A stretch of 56,000 bases of DNA from Geobacillus genomosp. 3 (GTDB lineage: Bacteria; Bacillota; Bacilli; Bacillales; Anoxybacillaceae): contig NC_022080.4 in the NCBI RefSeq assembly GCF_000445995.2, forward strand, positions 160,001-216,000, in the 5' to 3' direction. How positions within the stretch are numbered: position 1 is the first letter of the stretch; every line of letters begins with the position of its first letter. The notes beneath the pieces were generated by a model. That model was not told the origin of the DNA and did not search any database. It saw nothing but the letters and a program-made list of their open reading frames with translations. Positions 33,599-41,644 of the stretch are shown here, one piece after another. A program made the translations under genes and the position numbers.

Positions 33599-35538
33599 TT
33601 TTCGCGGTTATTGTAATCGTACTTCGACGGGTCGATCGGCTTGAAGCCTTTCGGAGTGTAGAACCGGAGCAAATCGCCGTACACGACTTTATCGGACAAA
33701 TCGAGTTTTGTTTGGGCGATTTGTTCAAGACGTTGAATTTCCGGTGTCTCTTCGAGCGGTGCGCCCGTTTTCGTATCATAGTATTTGCCATTAACCGCTG
33801 TTACTTCCGGTGTGACAAAGTCCCCGTTGCGGAACGGGATGATTTCCTGATGGTCAGGCGACAGCAAGTCCGTTCCAAAGTGGACATAATTTTTCGTATC
33901 GATGCCAAGCAAATGTAACAAAGTCGGCAACAAGTCGATTTGGCCGCCGAACTCGTGAATCGTACCACCTTTGACGCCCGGGACATGGATGAACAGCGGC
34001 ACCCGTTGCAACTGGGCGTGCTCATGCGGCGTAATTTCCTTGCCTAAAATTTGCGACATGGCTTTGTTATGGTTTTCGGAAATGCCGTAATGGTCGCCGT
34101 ATAAAATGATGACTGAGCGGTCGTACAGACCGGATTTTTTCAAGTAGTCAAAGAACTCTTTGACGGCCTCATCCAAGTAGCGGGCCGTTTGGAAGTAACG
34201 GTCGACCGAGCCGTCTCCCGTCGTTGCCGGCGCGATCGTCGCGTCTTCTTCGCTGATCGGGTACGGGAAGTGGTTCGATAATGTAATGAACTTCACGTAG
34301 AACGGCTCTTTCAACGTTTCTAACAGCGGGATCGATTCCCGGAAGAACGGTTTGTCTTTCAACCCGTAGTTTAAGACGTCTTCGTCTTTCATGCTGTAGT
34401 AGCTGGCGTCAAAGAAATGATCGAACCCGAACGATTTGTAAATTTCATCACGGTTCCAGAACGATTTGTAGTTGCCGTGAAAAACCGCGCTTGTGTAACC
34501 GTATTGGCGCAAAATGGCCGGTGCCGCATGGTACGTATTTTGCCCTTTTGTCGTGAAGACGGCCCCTTGCGGCAGGCCATAGAGCGAGTTTTCGAGCATA
34601 AACTCCGCGTCCGATGTTTTCCCTTGACCCGTTTGATGGAAGAAGTTATCAAAATAGAACGTATTCGGATCACGGGTGAGCGAGTTTAAGAACGGGGTGA
34701 CCTCTTCCCCGTGCAATTTGTAGTGAATAACAAAGTTTTGCAGCGACTCCAAGTGAATGTAAATCACATTTTTTCCTTTCGCCACACCGAAATATTTCGG
34801 ATTCGGCTCAGCGTACGTCGCCTGCACATGGTTCAATACGGTCGTGATGTCACTTTTGTTCGCGAACGCCCGCTGTGTCGACGATTTCATACTTTGGATC
34901 GCGTCGTAAATCAAGTAGTTGTATACACCTAAATATTTGACGATATAGTTGCGGTCAAACGTTCTTGTCAACAGCTGTGGGCGGTCGGCTTCCGCAAGCG
35001 CCAAGTTGACGCTGAACAATAAAATGGCCGAGGCAAAAATAACGCCTTTTTTGATACGGCCGGCGCGCACTGGCGGGAGCGAGAACCGTTTCGAGAATAC
35101 GATGACCGCTAAAATGATCGTATCCAAGAAATAGAACATATCATACCATCTAAGCAGCTCCCAAATGCTGCCGCCAAGATCGCCGAAGTTTTTCGTTTGC
35201 GTCAACGTCGGCAACGTAATAAAATCGCTGAAAAAGCGGTAATAGACGATATTCGCGTATAAAATAAACGACAAAATGAAATTAATAGTAACGAGCTGCT
35301 TATACACCCGCGTTTCCCTGGCTAAGAGTGCTAAACCAAGGAAAAACACCGCCGAACTAATCGGGTTGATAAACAGCAAAAACTCCTGCATGGAGTTGCT
35401 GATGCCAAGGTTAAATTCCGCTAGATAGGCAGCGTACGTCTTCAGCCAAAACAGGAGCACGGCGAAAATAAAAAAACCAATATATTGGTTAGGGAGAGAA
35501 CGGCATTTTGTTAACAGCTTTTCTCCAATCGCTTTCAC
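33577..35538 (-). CDS. ltaS: Lipoteichoic acid synthase (LtaS family)
   Basis: 653 residues from GTG 35538, with AAGGAGGAGAAGAGG upstream. Five N-terminal membrane helices (within about residues 18-182) are followed by an extracellular sulfatase-fold domain. Its signature FFHQTGQGKTSDAEFMLENS holds the catalytic Thr (about 308), and metal ligands include the Glu in IHLESLQN (264) and the DHYG motif. It polymerises glycerol phosphate from phosphatidylglycerol onto the lipid anchor. Size and topology match LtaS, YfnI and YqgS; which paralogue cannot be fixed without comparison. Cleavage after the membrane domain, near residue 218-225 (STQRAFAN), is likely by analogy. Confidence 0.93.
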   Translation of the reverse strand: MKAIGEKLLTKCRSLPNQYIGFFIFAVLLFWLKTYAAYLAEFNLGISNSMQEFLLFINPISSAVFFLGLALLARETRVYKQLVTINFILSFILYANIVYYRFFSDFITLPTLTQTKNFGDLGGSIWELLRWYDMFYFLDTIILAVIVFSKRFSLPPVRAGRIKKGVIFASAILLFSVNLALAEADRPQLLTRTFDRNYIVKYLGVYNYLIYDAIQSMKSSTQRAFANKSDITTVLNHVQATYAEPNPKYFGVAKGKNVIYIHLESLQNFVIHYKLHGEEVTPFLNSLTRDPNTFYFDNFFHQTGQGKTSDAEFMLENSLYGLPQGAVFTTKGQNTYHAAPAILRQYGYTSAVFHGNYKSFWNRDEIYKSFGFDHFFDASYYSMKDEDVLNYGLKDKPFFRESIPLLETLKEPFYVKFITLSNHFPYPISEEDATIAPATTGDGSVDRYFQTARYLDEAVKEFFDYLKKSGLYDRSVIILYGDHYGISENHNKAMSQILGKEITPHEHAQLQRVPLFIHVPGVKGGTIHEFGGQIDLLPTLLHLLGIDTKNYVHFGTDLLSPDHQEIIPFRNGDFVTPEVTAVNGKYYDTKTGAPLEETPEIQRLEQIAQTKLDLSDKVVYGDLLRFYTPKGFKPIDPSKYDYNNRENEEGSAP

Positions 35539-35875
35539 GTCCTCTTCTCCTCCTTTGCCTCATATTCTCGGAAGATCCATTCTATATTTCTATGAACAGC
35601 AGCTGCACATAGCAGCCAACATTTTGTCCTTACATCATTTTACATTGGAACGTCTCCATGTCAAGTAGCATAATACGTCTTTTGCCAAAAGTCAATGGAA
35701 TGTTTTTTAAGGATTGACGGGCGCCCCCTTCCTTGCCACCTCGTTTCCCTGTATGGCGATGGACTGCCACTCATATAGACGAATGGAAATCGAAAAGGTT
35801 TCAACTGCCCTTCTGAAAACGTCCCGATGCGCGTGGCCATGCCCTTTACCCATTTTATTAGACAACGAGGACATT
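35539..35875. other. Intergenic region between divergent ltaS and ktr genes
   Basis: No supported gene in about 340 nt. No c-di-AMP (ydaO-type) riboswitch is recognisable upstream of the potassium transporter, although such switches control ktr genes in some bacilli. No clear consensus promoter could be fixed for either gene. Confidence 0.45.
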
Positions 35876-36016
35876 ATGATAAAAATTGTTGGCTGTACCG
35901 GAATCGGCTTGTTTTTGGTATATTTTTTCTATGCATCATCCACAAACTATAAGGAAGAACTGGATGAAGGGAAAGAGGTAAGCCATGCCAATGAATCCGA
36001 AAGGCAAATTTTTTGA
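35876..36016 (+). CDS. Candidate 46-residue membrane microprotein overlapping the ktr start
   Basis: ATG 35876 after ACGAGG, ending at 36016, 32 nt inside the potassium transporter gene in another frame. The peptide has one membrane helix (IVGCTGIGLFLVYFFYA) and an acidic, polar tail (NYKEELDEGKEVSHANESER). Ribosome site and hydrophobic pattern are plausible, and overlap would couple translation to the ktr gene. No family recognised; it could be chance. Confidence 0.3.
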   Translation: MIKIVGCTGIGLFLVYFFYASSTNYKEELDEGKEVSHANESERQIF

Positions 36017-37328
36017 TCCGCCGAAAATTCTCGTGTCTGGATTTGCGCTCATTATTTTCATTGGAGCGCTGCTGTTGACGCTTCCTGTTGCGACCGTCGA
36101 TGGAAGAGGGATGCCGTTTTTAGACGCGTTGTTTACAGCGACTTCGGCGACGTGCGTAACCGGACTTGTCGTCGTCGATACCGGGACGACGTTTACCCTG
36201 TTTGGCCAGCTCGTCATTTTGACGCTCATTCAAGTCGGCGGGCTCGGATTTATGACGTTTGCGACGCTGTTTGCCTTTTTGCTTGGCAAACGCATTTCGT
36301 TGAAAGAGCGGCTCATCCTCCAAGAGGCGCTCAACAATTTGACGATCGAGGGCATCGTCCGTCTTGTCAAACGCATTTTCCTTTTTACTGTTGTGATCGA
36401 AGGGATCGGCGGGGTGCTGCTCTCGATCCGCTTTGCCTTTGACATGCCGCTCGGCCGGGCGATTTACTTTGGCTTTTTCCATGCGATTTCGAACTTTAAC
36501 AACGCCGGGTTTGATTTAATGGGCGAGTTCCGCAGCTTGACCGGCTACGTGGACGATCCGGTCGTCAGCCTTGTTGTGCCGATTTTGATTATTTTAGGCG
36601 GAATCGGCTTTATCGTCATGAATGAAGTGTACGAGTATAGACAGACGCGCCGCCTTTCCCTCCATACGAAGGTCGTCGCCATTACGACGGCATGGCTGCT
36701 AGTGGCCAGCATGGCGCTGATTTTGCTGCTTGAGTGGGACAACCCGAAGACGATGGGGCCGCTGTCGCTGTCAGGAAAGTTTTTGTCGGCGTTTTACCAG
36801 GCGGTCACTCCGAGAACAGCGGGGTCTAATACACTCAATATCCCGGATTTGACACAACCGACGCTGTTTTTGATCATTTTCCTCATGTTTGTCGGCGCTT
36901 CCCCCGGTTCAACAGGCGGGGGGATCAAAACGACGACATTCGCGACATTGCTCGGTGCGGTATGGTCGCAAATTCGCGGAAAAGAGGATGTCATTTTATT
37001 CCGGAAACGGATCGTGTACGATACGGTGTACAAGTCGCTGACCGTGACAATGAGCGGGCTGTTTATCGTCATGTTTGTCACGATGGTGTTGACGATCACT
37101 GAGAGCGGAAAAGACTTTCTCATGATTTTATTCGAAGCGACGTCGGCGTTTGGAACCGTCGGGCTGTCGATGGGACTGACTCCGGAGTTGTCTCCGTTAG
37201 GAAAGGTGATCATTATCTTGACGATGTTTGCCGGCCGCGTCGGCCCGCTGACGATCGCGTACGCGGTCACGCTGCGCCGCCAGCCGGATCCGTTCCGGTA
37301 CCCGAAAGGAAAAATTATGATTGGGTAA
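35985..37328 (+). CDS. Potassium uptake protein, KtrB/KtrD type
   Basis: 447 residues from ATG 35985 (AAGAGGTAAG upstream; ATG 35991 is also possible). TrkH/KtrB fold made of four M1-P-M2 units. Each pore loop keeps its selectivity Gly: SATCVTGLVVVDTG, FNNAGFDLMG, VTPRTAGSNTL and SAFGTVGLSMG. It is the membrane subunit of a sodium-dependent potassium uptake system that works with a cytosolic RCK protein KtrA or KtrC. No such partner is adjacent, which fits KtrD-type genes. Potassium systems of this kind are targets of c-di-AMP, the product of CdaA at 1.6 kb. Confidence 0.9.
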   Translation: MPMNPKGKFFDPPKILVSGFALIIFIGALLLTLPVATVDGRGMPFLDALFTATSATCVTGLVVVDTGTTFTLFGQLVILTLIQVGGLGFMTFATLFAFLLGKRISLKERLILQEALNNLTIEGIVRLVKRIFLFTVVIEGIGGVLLSIRFAFDMPLGRAIYFGFFHAISNFNNAGFDLMGEFRSLTGYVDDPVVSLVVPILIILGGIGFIVMNEVYEYRQTRRLSLHTKVVAITTAWLLVASMALILLLEWDNPKTMGPLSLSGKFLSAFYQAVTPRTAGSNTLNIPDLTQPTLFLIIFLMFVGASPGSTGGGIKTTTFATLLGAVWSQIRGKEDVILFRKRIVYDTVYKSLTVTMSGLFIVMFVTMVLTITESGKDFLMILFEATSAFGTVGLSMGLTPELSPLGKVIIILTMFAGRVGPLTIAYAVTLRRQPDPFRYPKGKIMIG

Positions 37329-37668
37329 GGTTAAAGTTGACATACATTTTTGCATACCCAAACGGCATTTATTTTGCACTTTCTCTTAAATTATGAAAAA
37401 AGATATAGTCATCGCGACATTGCCGTACCATTTGCGGGAATAATGTCGAGAAAAGGGGAAACATTTCCCTGGAAATCGACGCGTGTCGAATGGCGGGAAA
37501 GTCCCCCTCTCCGTACGAAATTGCCTATCGTACGAGGGATTCATAATAGAAGCGTTGTTGCTCCGGGATCGCTCTGTCGATAGATTCACCCGAGTCGGCT
37601 TATCATTGAGGTATATAGTGTCGAAAATGGGAATGATGAAAAAGCGACGATGCTTTCAATGGCTGTGT
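37329..37668 (+). other. Gene-free region upstream of spo0M
   Basis: About 340 nt without a supported gene. It contains several hairpins: GGGAAACATTTCCC-type near 37460, CGTACGA (37512-37518) / TCGTACG (37528-37534), none followed by a T-run. No known riboswitch class was recognised. Confidence 0.4.
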
Positions 37669-37690
37669 TGATCGCCCCAAGGTCGATCAA
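37668..37690. promoter_or_regulatory. Inverted repeat upstream of the spo0M promoter
   Basis: TTGATCG (37668-37674) / CGATCAA (37684-37690) with 9-nt spacer, ending 10 nt before the sigma-W-like -35. Possible protein-binding site; no candidate protein. Confidence 0.4.
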
Positions 37691-37700
37691 GTGATGTCGG

Positions 37701-37727
37701 TGACACCATGTTGGCGGCTTGTTCGTA
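37701..37727 (+). promoter_or_regulatory. Sigma-W-type promoter of spo0M
   Basis: TGACAC (37701-37706), 17-nt spacer, CGTA (37724-37727). It has the same spacing as the sigW promoter at 264, with one mismatch to TGAAAC. spo0M is a known sigma-W regulon member in B. subtilis. Confidence 0.6.
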
Positions 37728-37768
37728 ATTCAAGGGTGACATGAGGATGAAAAAAGGAGAGAGGCACG

Positions 37769-38749
37769 ATGTGGAAAAAGTTTTTATCGAAGCTCGGCAT
37801 TGGCGCTGCAAAAGTGGATCTCGCGCTGCATCGCCCGCATGTGCGCCTTGGTGAAACGATGGAAGGAGAGTTTTTGTTGGAAGGCGGTTCGGTCGCCCAA
37901 CAAATCCGCAAGCTGGAAGTGGTGCTTCAGCTTGACGTAGAGGCAGGCGGCAAGACATACCGCCGTCGGGCAGCTGTCATCCCGGTGGCCTCGTCGTTTA
38001 CGATTCAGCCTGGCGAGCGGAAAGTGCTGCCGTTTTCGTACACACTGCCGCTCCATTTGCCGATCAGCCGCCCGACCGTGCGCTATACGTTCGTGACTCA
38101 TCTCGATATTGCGGATGGAGCTGATGCGTACGACCAAGACGCCATTCACATTTTGCCGCCGACAGCCTTGGAGCAAGTGTTTTCCGCTTTGGCAGCCTTA
38201 GGTTTTCGCGAGAAACCGGCATCCGGGACCATTACACCGTACGGACAGGAATTTTCATTCTTTCCAACGGGCGAATTTCAAGGGATCGTCCAGGAAGTCG
38301 AGTTTTTTGCCCTTGCCGAAGAGCAAGGGGTGCGCCTTCATCTGGAAATGGATGTCCGCAGTGGTTGGGGAGGCGAACGCGAGATCAGGCAGGAGTTGGT
38401 TATTTCGAACGACCAGCTTCGTGATCCGGCGACTGCAGCCGGTTTATTGAAAGAAGCAATCGACGGGGCTGTGCGCGCGGCTGGAGCCGCCCAGCCATCC
38501 GGACATCCATGGATGGCGCCGCATTCGCCAATCCCCGGCCATCCGTCCGGCCGTTATTCATCCATCCATCATTCGCGCCATGGCGGACATGGATGGTCCG
38601 GCGCCATTGGCGGATTCGCGGCTGGCATGTTGGCGGGGATGGTGGCGGAAGAGCTGCTCGACGATGCCCTTGATGATGTGGCCGACGGTCTGGATGTTGA
38701 TGACTGGTTTGATGGTGGCGATGGGTTTGATGGCGGGGATTGGCTGTAA
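37769..38749 (+). CDS. spo0M: Sporulation-control protein Spo0M, with extended C-terminus
   Basis: 326 residues from ATG 37769, preceded by AAAAGGAGAG. The arrestin-like Spo0M domain covers about 1-245: MWKKFLSKLGIGAAKVDLAL, TMEGEFLLEGGSVAQQIRKL, then LPLHLPISRPTVRYTFVTHL and IVQEVEFFAL. B. subtilis Spo0M is 258 residues; here a tail of about 70 residues is added, with Gly/His-rich (HHSRHGGHGWSGAIGG), hydrophobic (FAAGMLAGMVAEELLDDAL) and acidic Asp/Gly-rich (DGGDGFDGGDWL) segments. Spo0M is cytosolic and linked to cell division and sporulation control. Likely sigma-W regulated. Confidence 0.9.
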   Translation: MWKKFLSKLGIGAAKVDLALHRPHVRLGETMEGEFLLEGGSVAQQIRKLEVVLQLDVEAGGKTYRRRAAVIPVASSFTIQPGERKVLPFSYTLPLHLPISRPTVRYTFVTHLDIADGADAYDQDAIHILPPTALEQVFSALAALGFREKPASGTITPYGQEFSFFPTGEFQGIVQEVEFFALAEEQGVRLHLEMDVRSGWGGEREIRQELVISNDQLRDPATAAGLLKEAIDGAVRAAGAAQPSGHPWMAPHSPIPGHPSGRYSSIHHSRHGGHGWSGAIGGFAAGMLAGMVAEELLDDALDDVADGLDVDDWFDGGDGFDGGDWL

Positions 38750-38758
38750 ACGGGATGG

Positions 38759-38794
38759 AAAAAGGTGTTTCGCTTGGGCGGAACGCCTTTTTTG
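38759..38794 (+). terminator. Terminator after spo0M
   Basis: 11-bp stem AGGTGTTTCGC (38763-38773) / GCGGAACGCCT (38778-38788) with TTTTT tail. Confidence 0.8.
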
Positions 38795-38890
38795 CCGATG
38801 CGGAAGGCCCGTACAATGGTGACCGTTTCCTTTTCATAGGCATATAACAGTAAATGGAAATGGGCTGATAAAAAATGAGGGGGAAATGTG

Positions 38891-39406
38891 ATGAACCATA
38901 TGCATGGGCAAATGCACGGCCATCGCCATTTGGCATGGCACGAAACGTTGGAGCTGCATGAATTGATCGCTTTTCAGGCCAACGCGTTAATGAAAATGAA
39001 AAAGGCTGTCGGCAAGATCGATTGTCCTGAGCTCAAAGGGCTTTATACGGAAACGATTCAAGGATTGGAAACGAACTTGCGTGAGCTGCTTGCCTTCATC
39101 CCGGCGGCGCCGATGATGGAAGAAAGCCGCGACCATGATGATGGCGACCGGGCCTTGCATGCGGGCGACTTGCTTGGCTTTGCGAAAACGTCGGTGCGCA
39201 ATTACGCCGCTGTCATCACGGAAACGGCTACGCCCGTATTGCGGAAGACGTTTGTCAAGCACTTGCTGAAGGCGATTGAAACGCATGAAAAGGCGTTCAA
39301 CTACATGCATGAACGCGGCTATTACCCGGCATACGACCTCGCTCAGCTGCTGCATAACGATGTCCGCAATGCGCAAAAGGCGCTGTCAATGGGATATGAG
39401 CGATGA
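38891..39406 (+). CDS. CotF-like spore coat protein
   Basis: 171 residues from ATG 38891, 7 nt after GAGGGGG. The N-terminus is rich in Met and His (MNHMHGQMHGHRHLAWHETL). A Coat_F-type helical domain follows: ELHELIAFQANALMKMKKAV, then DLLGFAKTSVRNYAAVITET, VRKTFVKHLLKAIETHEKAF-like helix and YMHERGYYPAYDLAQLLHND. Similar to B. subtilis CotF, YhcQ and YusN. Such proteins are found in the spore coat or spore core; the exact role is unknown. It follows spo0M but has its own terminator-separated unit; no sporulation promoter could be fixed. Confidence 0.82.
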   Translation: MNHMHGQMHGHRHLAWHETLELHELIAFQANALMKMKKAVGKIDCPELKGLYTETIQGLETNLRELLAFIPAAPMMEESRDHDDGDRALHAGDLLGFAKTSVRNYAAVITETATPVLRKTFVKHLLKAIETHEKAFNYMHERGYYPAYDLAQLLHNDVRNAQKALSMGYER

Positions 39407-39416
39407 TGGAAGCGAT

Positions 39417-39446
39417 CCGCCCCCGCCCAACGGGGCGGTTTCTTTC
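39417..39446 (+). terminator. Terminator after the cotF-like gene
   Basis: CCGCCCC (39417-39423) / GGGGCGG (39432-39438), tail TTTCTTT. Confidence 0.65.
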
Positions 39447-39528
39447 CTTGCGGCAGGGAGGAGCGGATGATTGGATAACGAATACATAAAGCACGGGAAC
39501 AGTGAAAAGAATGGAGGAGGCGCCATCG

Positions 39529-40470
39529 ATGCGTTGCTATATCGTTTTCGACATTGGGGGCACGTATGTGAAACATGCCGTCATAAACGAGCACGGCGAT
39601 TTTTTGGAAAAGGGGCGCTATCGTTCAGAGCGTCATGACTTTCAACGATTTCGCGACGACTTGCTTCGCGTCGTCCGCCAAGCGCAGGCGAATTACAAAC
39701 TTTCCGGCATTGCGATCAGTTCGGCAGGCAGCGTTGACAGCGACATCGGCATCATCGGCGGAAGCAGTGCCTTGCCGTGCATTCACGGCCCCAACTTTAA
39801 AGCCGTATTCGGCGGGGAGACGGGGCTGCCGGTGGAGCTGGAAAATGATGCGAACTGCGCGGCGCTTGGCGAATTATGGAAGGGGGCGGGCCGGGGGTGC
39901 CGTGACATCGTCTTTGTCATCGTCGGCACCGGCATCGGCGGAGCGATCGTGAAAGACGGACGCATTCATAAAGGAGCGCACTTGCACGGCGGAGAGTTTG
40001 GCTATATGTTGATGGATGTCCGTTATGCAAACGGAACCGTTGAATGCAAAACATGGAGTGAGCTGGCGGCGACGAGTGCGCTGATCCGGATGGTGGCCGA
40101 GGAAAAAGGGATGCAAGAAAGTGAATTGGACGGAGAAAAAGTATTTGCGTTGGCAGAGGGCGGCGATGAAGCCGCGCAAAAGGCGATCGACCGATTTTAC
40201 TTCGCCTTGGCGCAAGGCATTTTTAATTTGCAGTATGCGTACGATCCGGAAAAAATCATTGTCGGCGGGGGCATTAGCAGCCGTCCCGATTTCGTCGGTG
40301 AAATCAACAAGCGGCTTTCCGCGCTGCTGTCGGTTGTTTCGATCGCGAAAGTCCGCCCCGTTGTGGAGGCGTGCCGCTTCAAAAACGATGCGAACTTGCT
40401 CGGCGCTTTATACCATTACCTAGAACGGCGCGGGGAGCTGGGGGCGGGCCCATTTCCGCCCGTTGACTGA
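39529..40470 (+). CDS. ROK-family sugar kinase
   Basis: 313 residues from ATG 39529, 8 nt after GGAGGAGG. ASKHA/ROK fold: phosphate loop FDIGGTYVKHAVI, IAISSAGSVDSDIGIIGG, ELENDANCAALGEL with the catalytic Asp, VIVGTGIGGAIV, and IIVGGGISSRPDF. The ROK zinc site Cys-x-Cys-Gly-x2-Gly-Cys is absent (only GTVECKTWSEL remains), and the ExGH motif reads EFGYM. This is seen in a subgroup of beta-glucoside or N-acetylmannosamine kinases of Firmicutes rather than in glucokinase. Substrate unknown. Isolated gene just before uppP. Confidence 0.85.
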   Translation: MRCYIVFDIGGTYVKHAVINEHGDFLEKGRYRSERHDFQRFRDDLLRVVRQAQANYKLSGIAISSAGSVDSDIGIIGGSSALPCIHGPNFKAVFGGETGLPVELENDANCAALGELWKGAGRGCRDIVFVIVGTGIGGAIVKDGRIHKGAHLHGGEFGYMLMDVRYANGTVECKTWSELAATSALIRMVAEEKGMQESELDGEKVFALAEGGDEAAQKAIDRFYFALAQGIFNLQYAYDPEKIIVGGGISSRPDFVGEINKRLSALLSVVSIAKVRPVVEACRFKNDANLLGALYHYLERRGELGAGPFPPVD

Positions 40471-40635
40471 TGACTTGGCGCTCTTCCCGGTATAACGCCC
40501 ATCCAAAAAAGCGCGGGTAGTAGAAACGAATGATTTGTAGTACAATAGAGCAGGCGCGGCCGAAGCGGGGTGTTATTTCGCCCGCCCGGCCCATATGTAT
40601 AAAAAGGACGACCCCGCGCAGAAAGGATGGAACGA

Positions 40636-41457
40636 ATGCACTGGATCGAGCTGTTGAAGGCGGTTATGTTAGGGATGGTCGAGGGGCTGACCGAGTTCGC
40701 CCCTGTGTCTTCGACCGGGCATATGATCATTGTGGACGATCTTTGGCTGAGATCGACTGAGTTTTTAGGCAAGTACGCGGCGAATACATTTAAAGTTGTC
40801 ATCCAGCTCGGCTCGATTTTGGCCGCCGTTGTGGTGTTTAAAGACCGATTTCTCGATTTGCTTGGTTTCCGCGGCCGCCATCCGGGCGGGAAACCGCGGC
40901 TGACGCTCATTCACGTCATCATTGGCCTACTTCCGGCCGGGGTGCTCGGCGTGTTGTTTGAAGACTACATCGATGAACATTTGTTCTCGACCAAAACAGT
41001 GCTGATCGGCCTTGTGCTCGGCGCGCTGCTCATGATCGCCGCTGACAAATTCGCGAAAAGGGTTGCGCGGGCGCAGACGGTCGACCACATTACATACAAA
41101 CAGGCGTTTCTCGTCGGGTTGGTGCAATGTTTATCGTTATGGCCGGGCTTTTCCCGCTCCGGTTCAACGATCGCCGGTGGGGTGCTCGTCGGCATGAGCC
41201 ATCGCGCTGCGGCCGATTTCACGTTCATTATGGCTGTCCCGATCATGGCCGGGGCGAGCGGGCTGTCGCTGTTGAAAAACTGGCAGTACGTTACGGCCGC
41301 CGACATCCCGTTTTTCATCGTCGGATTTTTGAGCGCCTTCGTCTTTGCTTTGCTGGCGATCCGCTTTTTCCTGCAGCTTATCAACCGCATCCGTCTCGTG
41401 CCGTTTGCCGTGTATCGGATCGTGCTGGCCGTTGTCATTTACTTCTTATACTTCTAA
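40636..41457 (+). CDS. uppP: Undecaprenyl-diphosphate phosphatase UppP (BacA)
   Basis: 273 residues from ATG 40636, 10 nt after AGAAAGG (ATG 40627 is too close). Eight or so membrane segments with the two catalytic motifs: GMVEGLTEFAPVSSTGHMII with its Glu and His, and WPGFSRSGSTIAGGVLVGMS with the catalytic Ser-Arg. It dephosphorylates undecaprenyl diphosphate to recycle the lipid carrier for peptidoglycan and teichoic acids and confers bacitracin tolerance. In line with the envelope theme of the region. Terminator follows at 41461. Confidence 0.95.
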   Translation: MHWIELLKAVMLGMVEGLTEFAPVSSTGHMIIVDDLWLRSTEFLGKYAANTFKVVIQLGSILAAVVVFKDRFLDLLGFRGRHPGGKPRLTLIHVIIGLLPAGVLGVLFEDYIDEHLFSTKTVLIGLVLGALLMIAADKFAKRVARAQTVDHITYKQAFLVGLVQCLSLWPGFSRSGSTIAGGVLVGMSHRAAADFTFIMAVPIMAGASGLSLLKNWQYVTAADIPFFIVGFLSAFVFALLAIRFFLQLINRIRLVPFAVYRIVLAVVIYFLYF

Positions 41458-41460
41458 TCA

Positions 41461-41496
41461 TGCCGCCTGGTGGATCCACTCCATCGGGCGGTTTTG
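41461..41496 (+). terminator. Terminator after uppP
   Basis: CCGCC (41463-41467) / GGCGG (41487-41491) with a self-complementary inner TGGATCCA, tail TTTTG. Confidence 0.6.
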
Positions 41497-41602
41497 ATTG
41501 AACGGAAATTACGTTGAAATGGGTGAAAAAGAAAGGGGGACAAAGGAGAGAGTTTTTTCATTCATATTTGCAGAAAACATTTCTAAACGAGCGCAAACAA
41601 CG

Positions 41603-41640
41603 AGGCTATGCCCCCCAACTATGTATGGGGCATAGCCTGT
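41603..41640. terminator. Bidirectional terminator between uppP and the murG-like gene
   Basis: 12-bp stem AGGCTATGCCCC (41603-41614) / GGGGCATAGCCT (41627-41638); plus-strand tail GTTTGTTT, minus-strand tail CGTTGTTT. Confidence 0.75.
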
Positions 41641-41644
41641 TTGT

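Noticed and set aside
35539..35984. c-di-AMP (ydaO) riboswitch upstream of the ktr gene
   Set aside because: Expected from the biology of ktr genes, but none of the conserved ydaO segments could be found.
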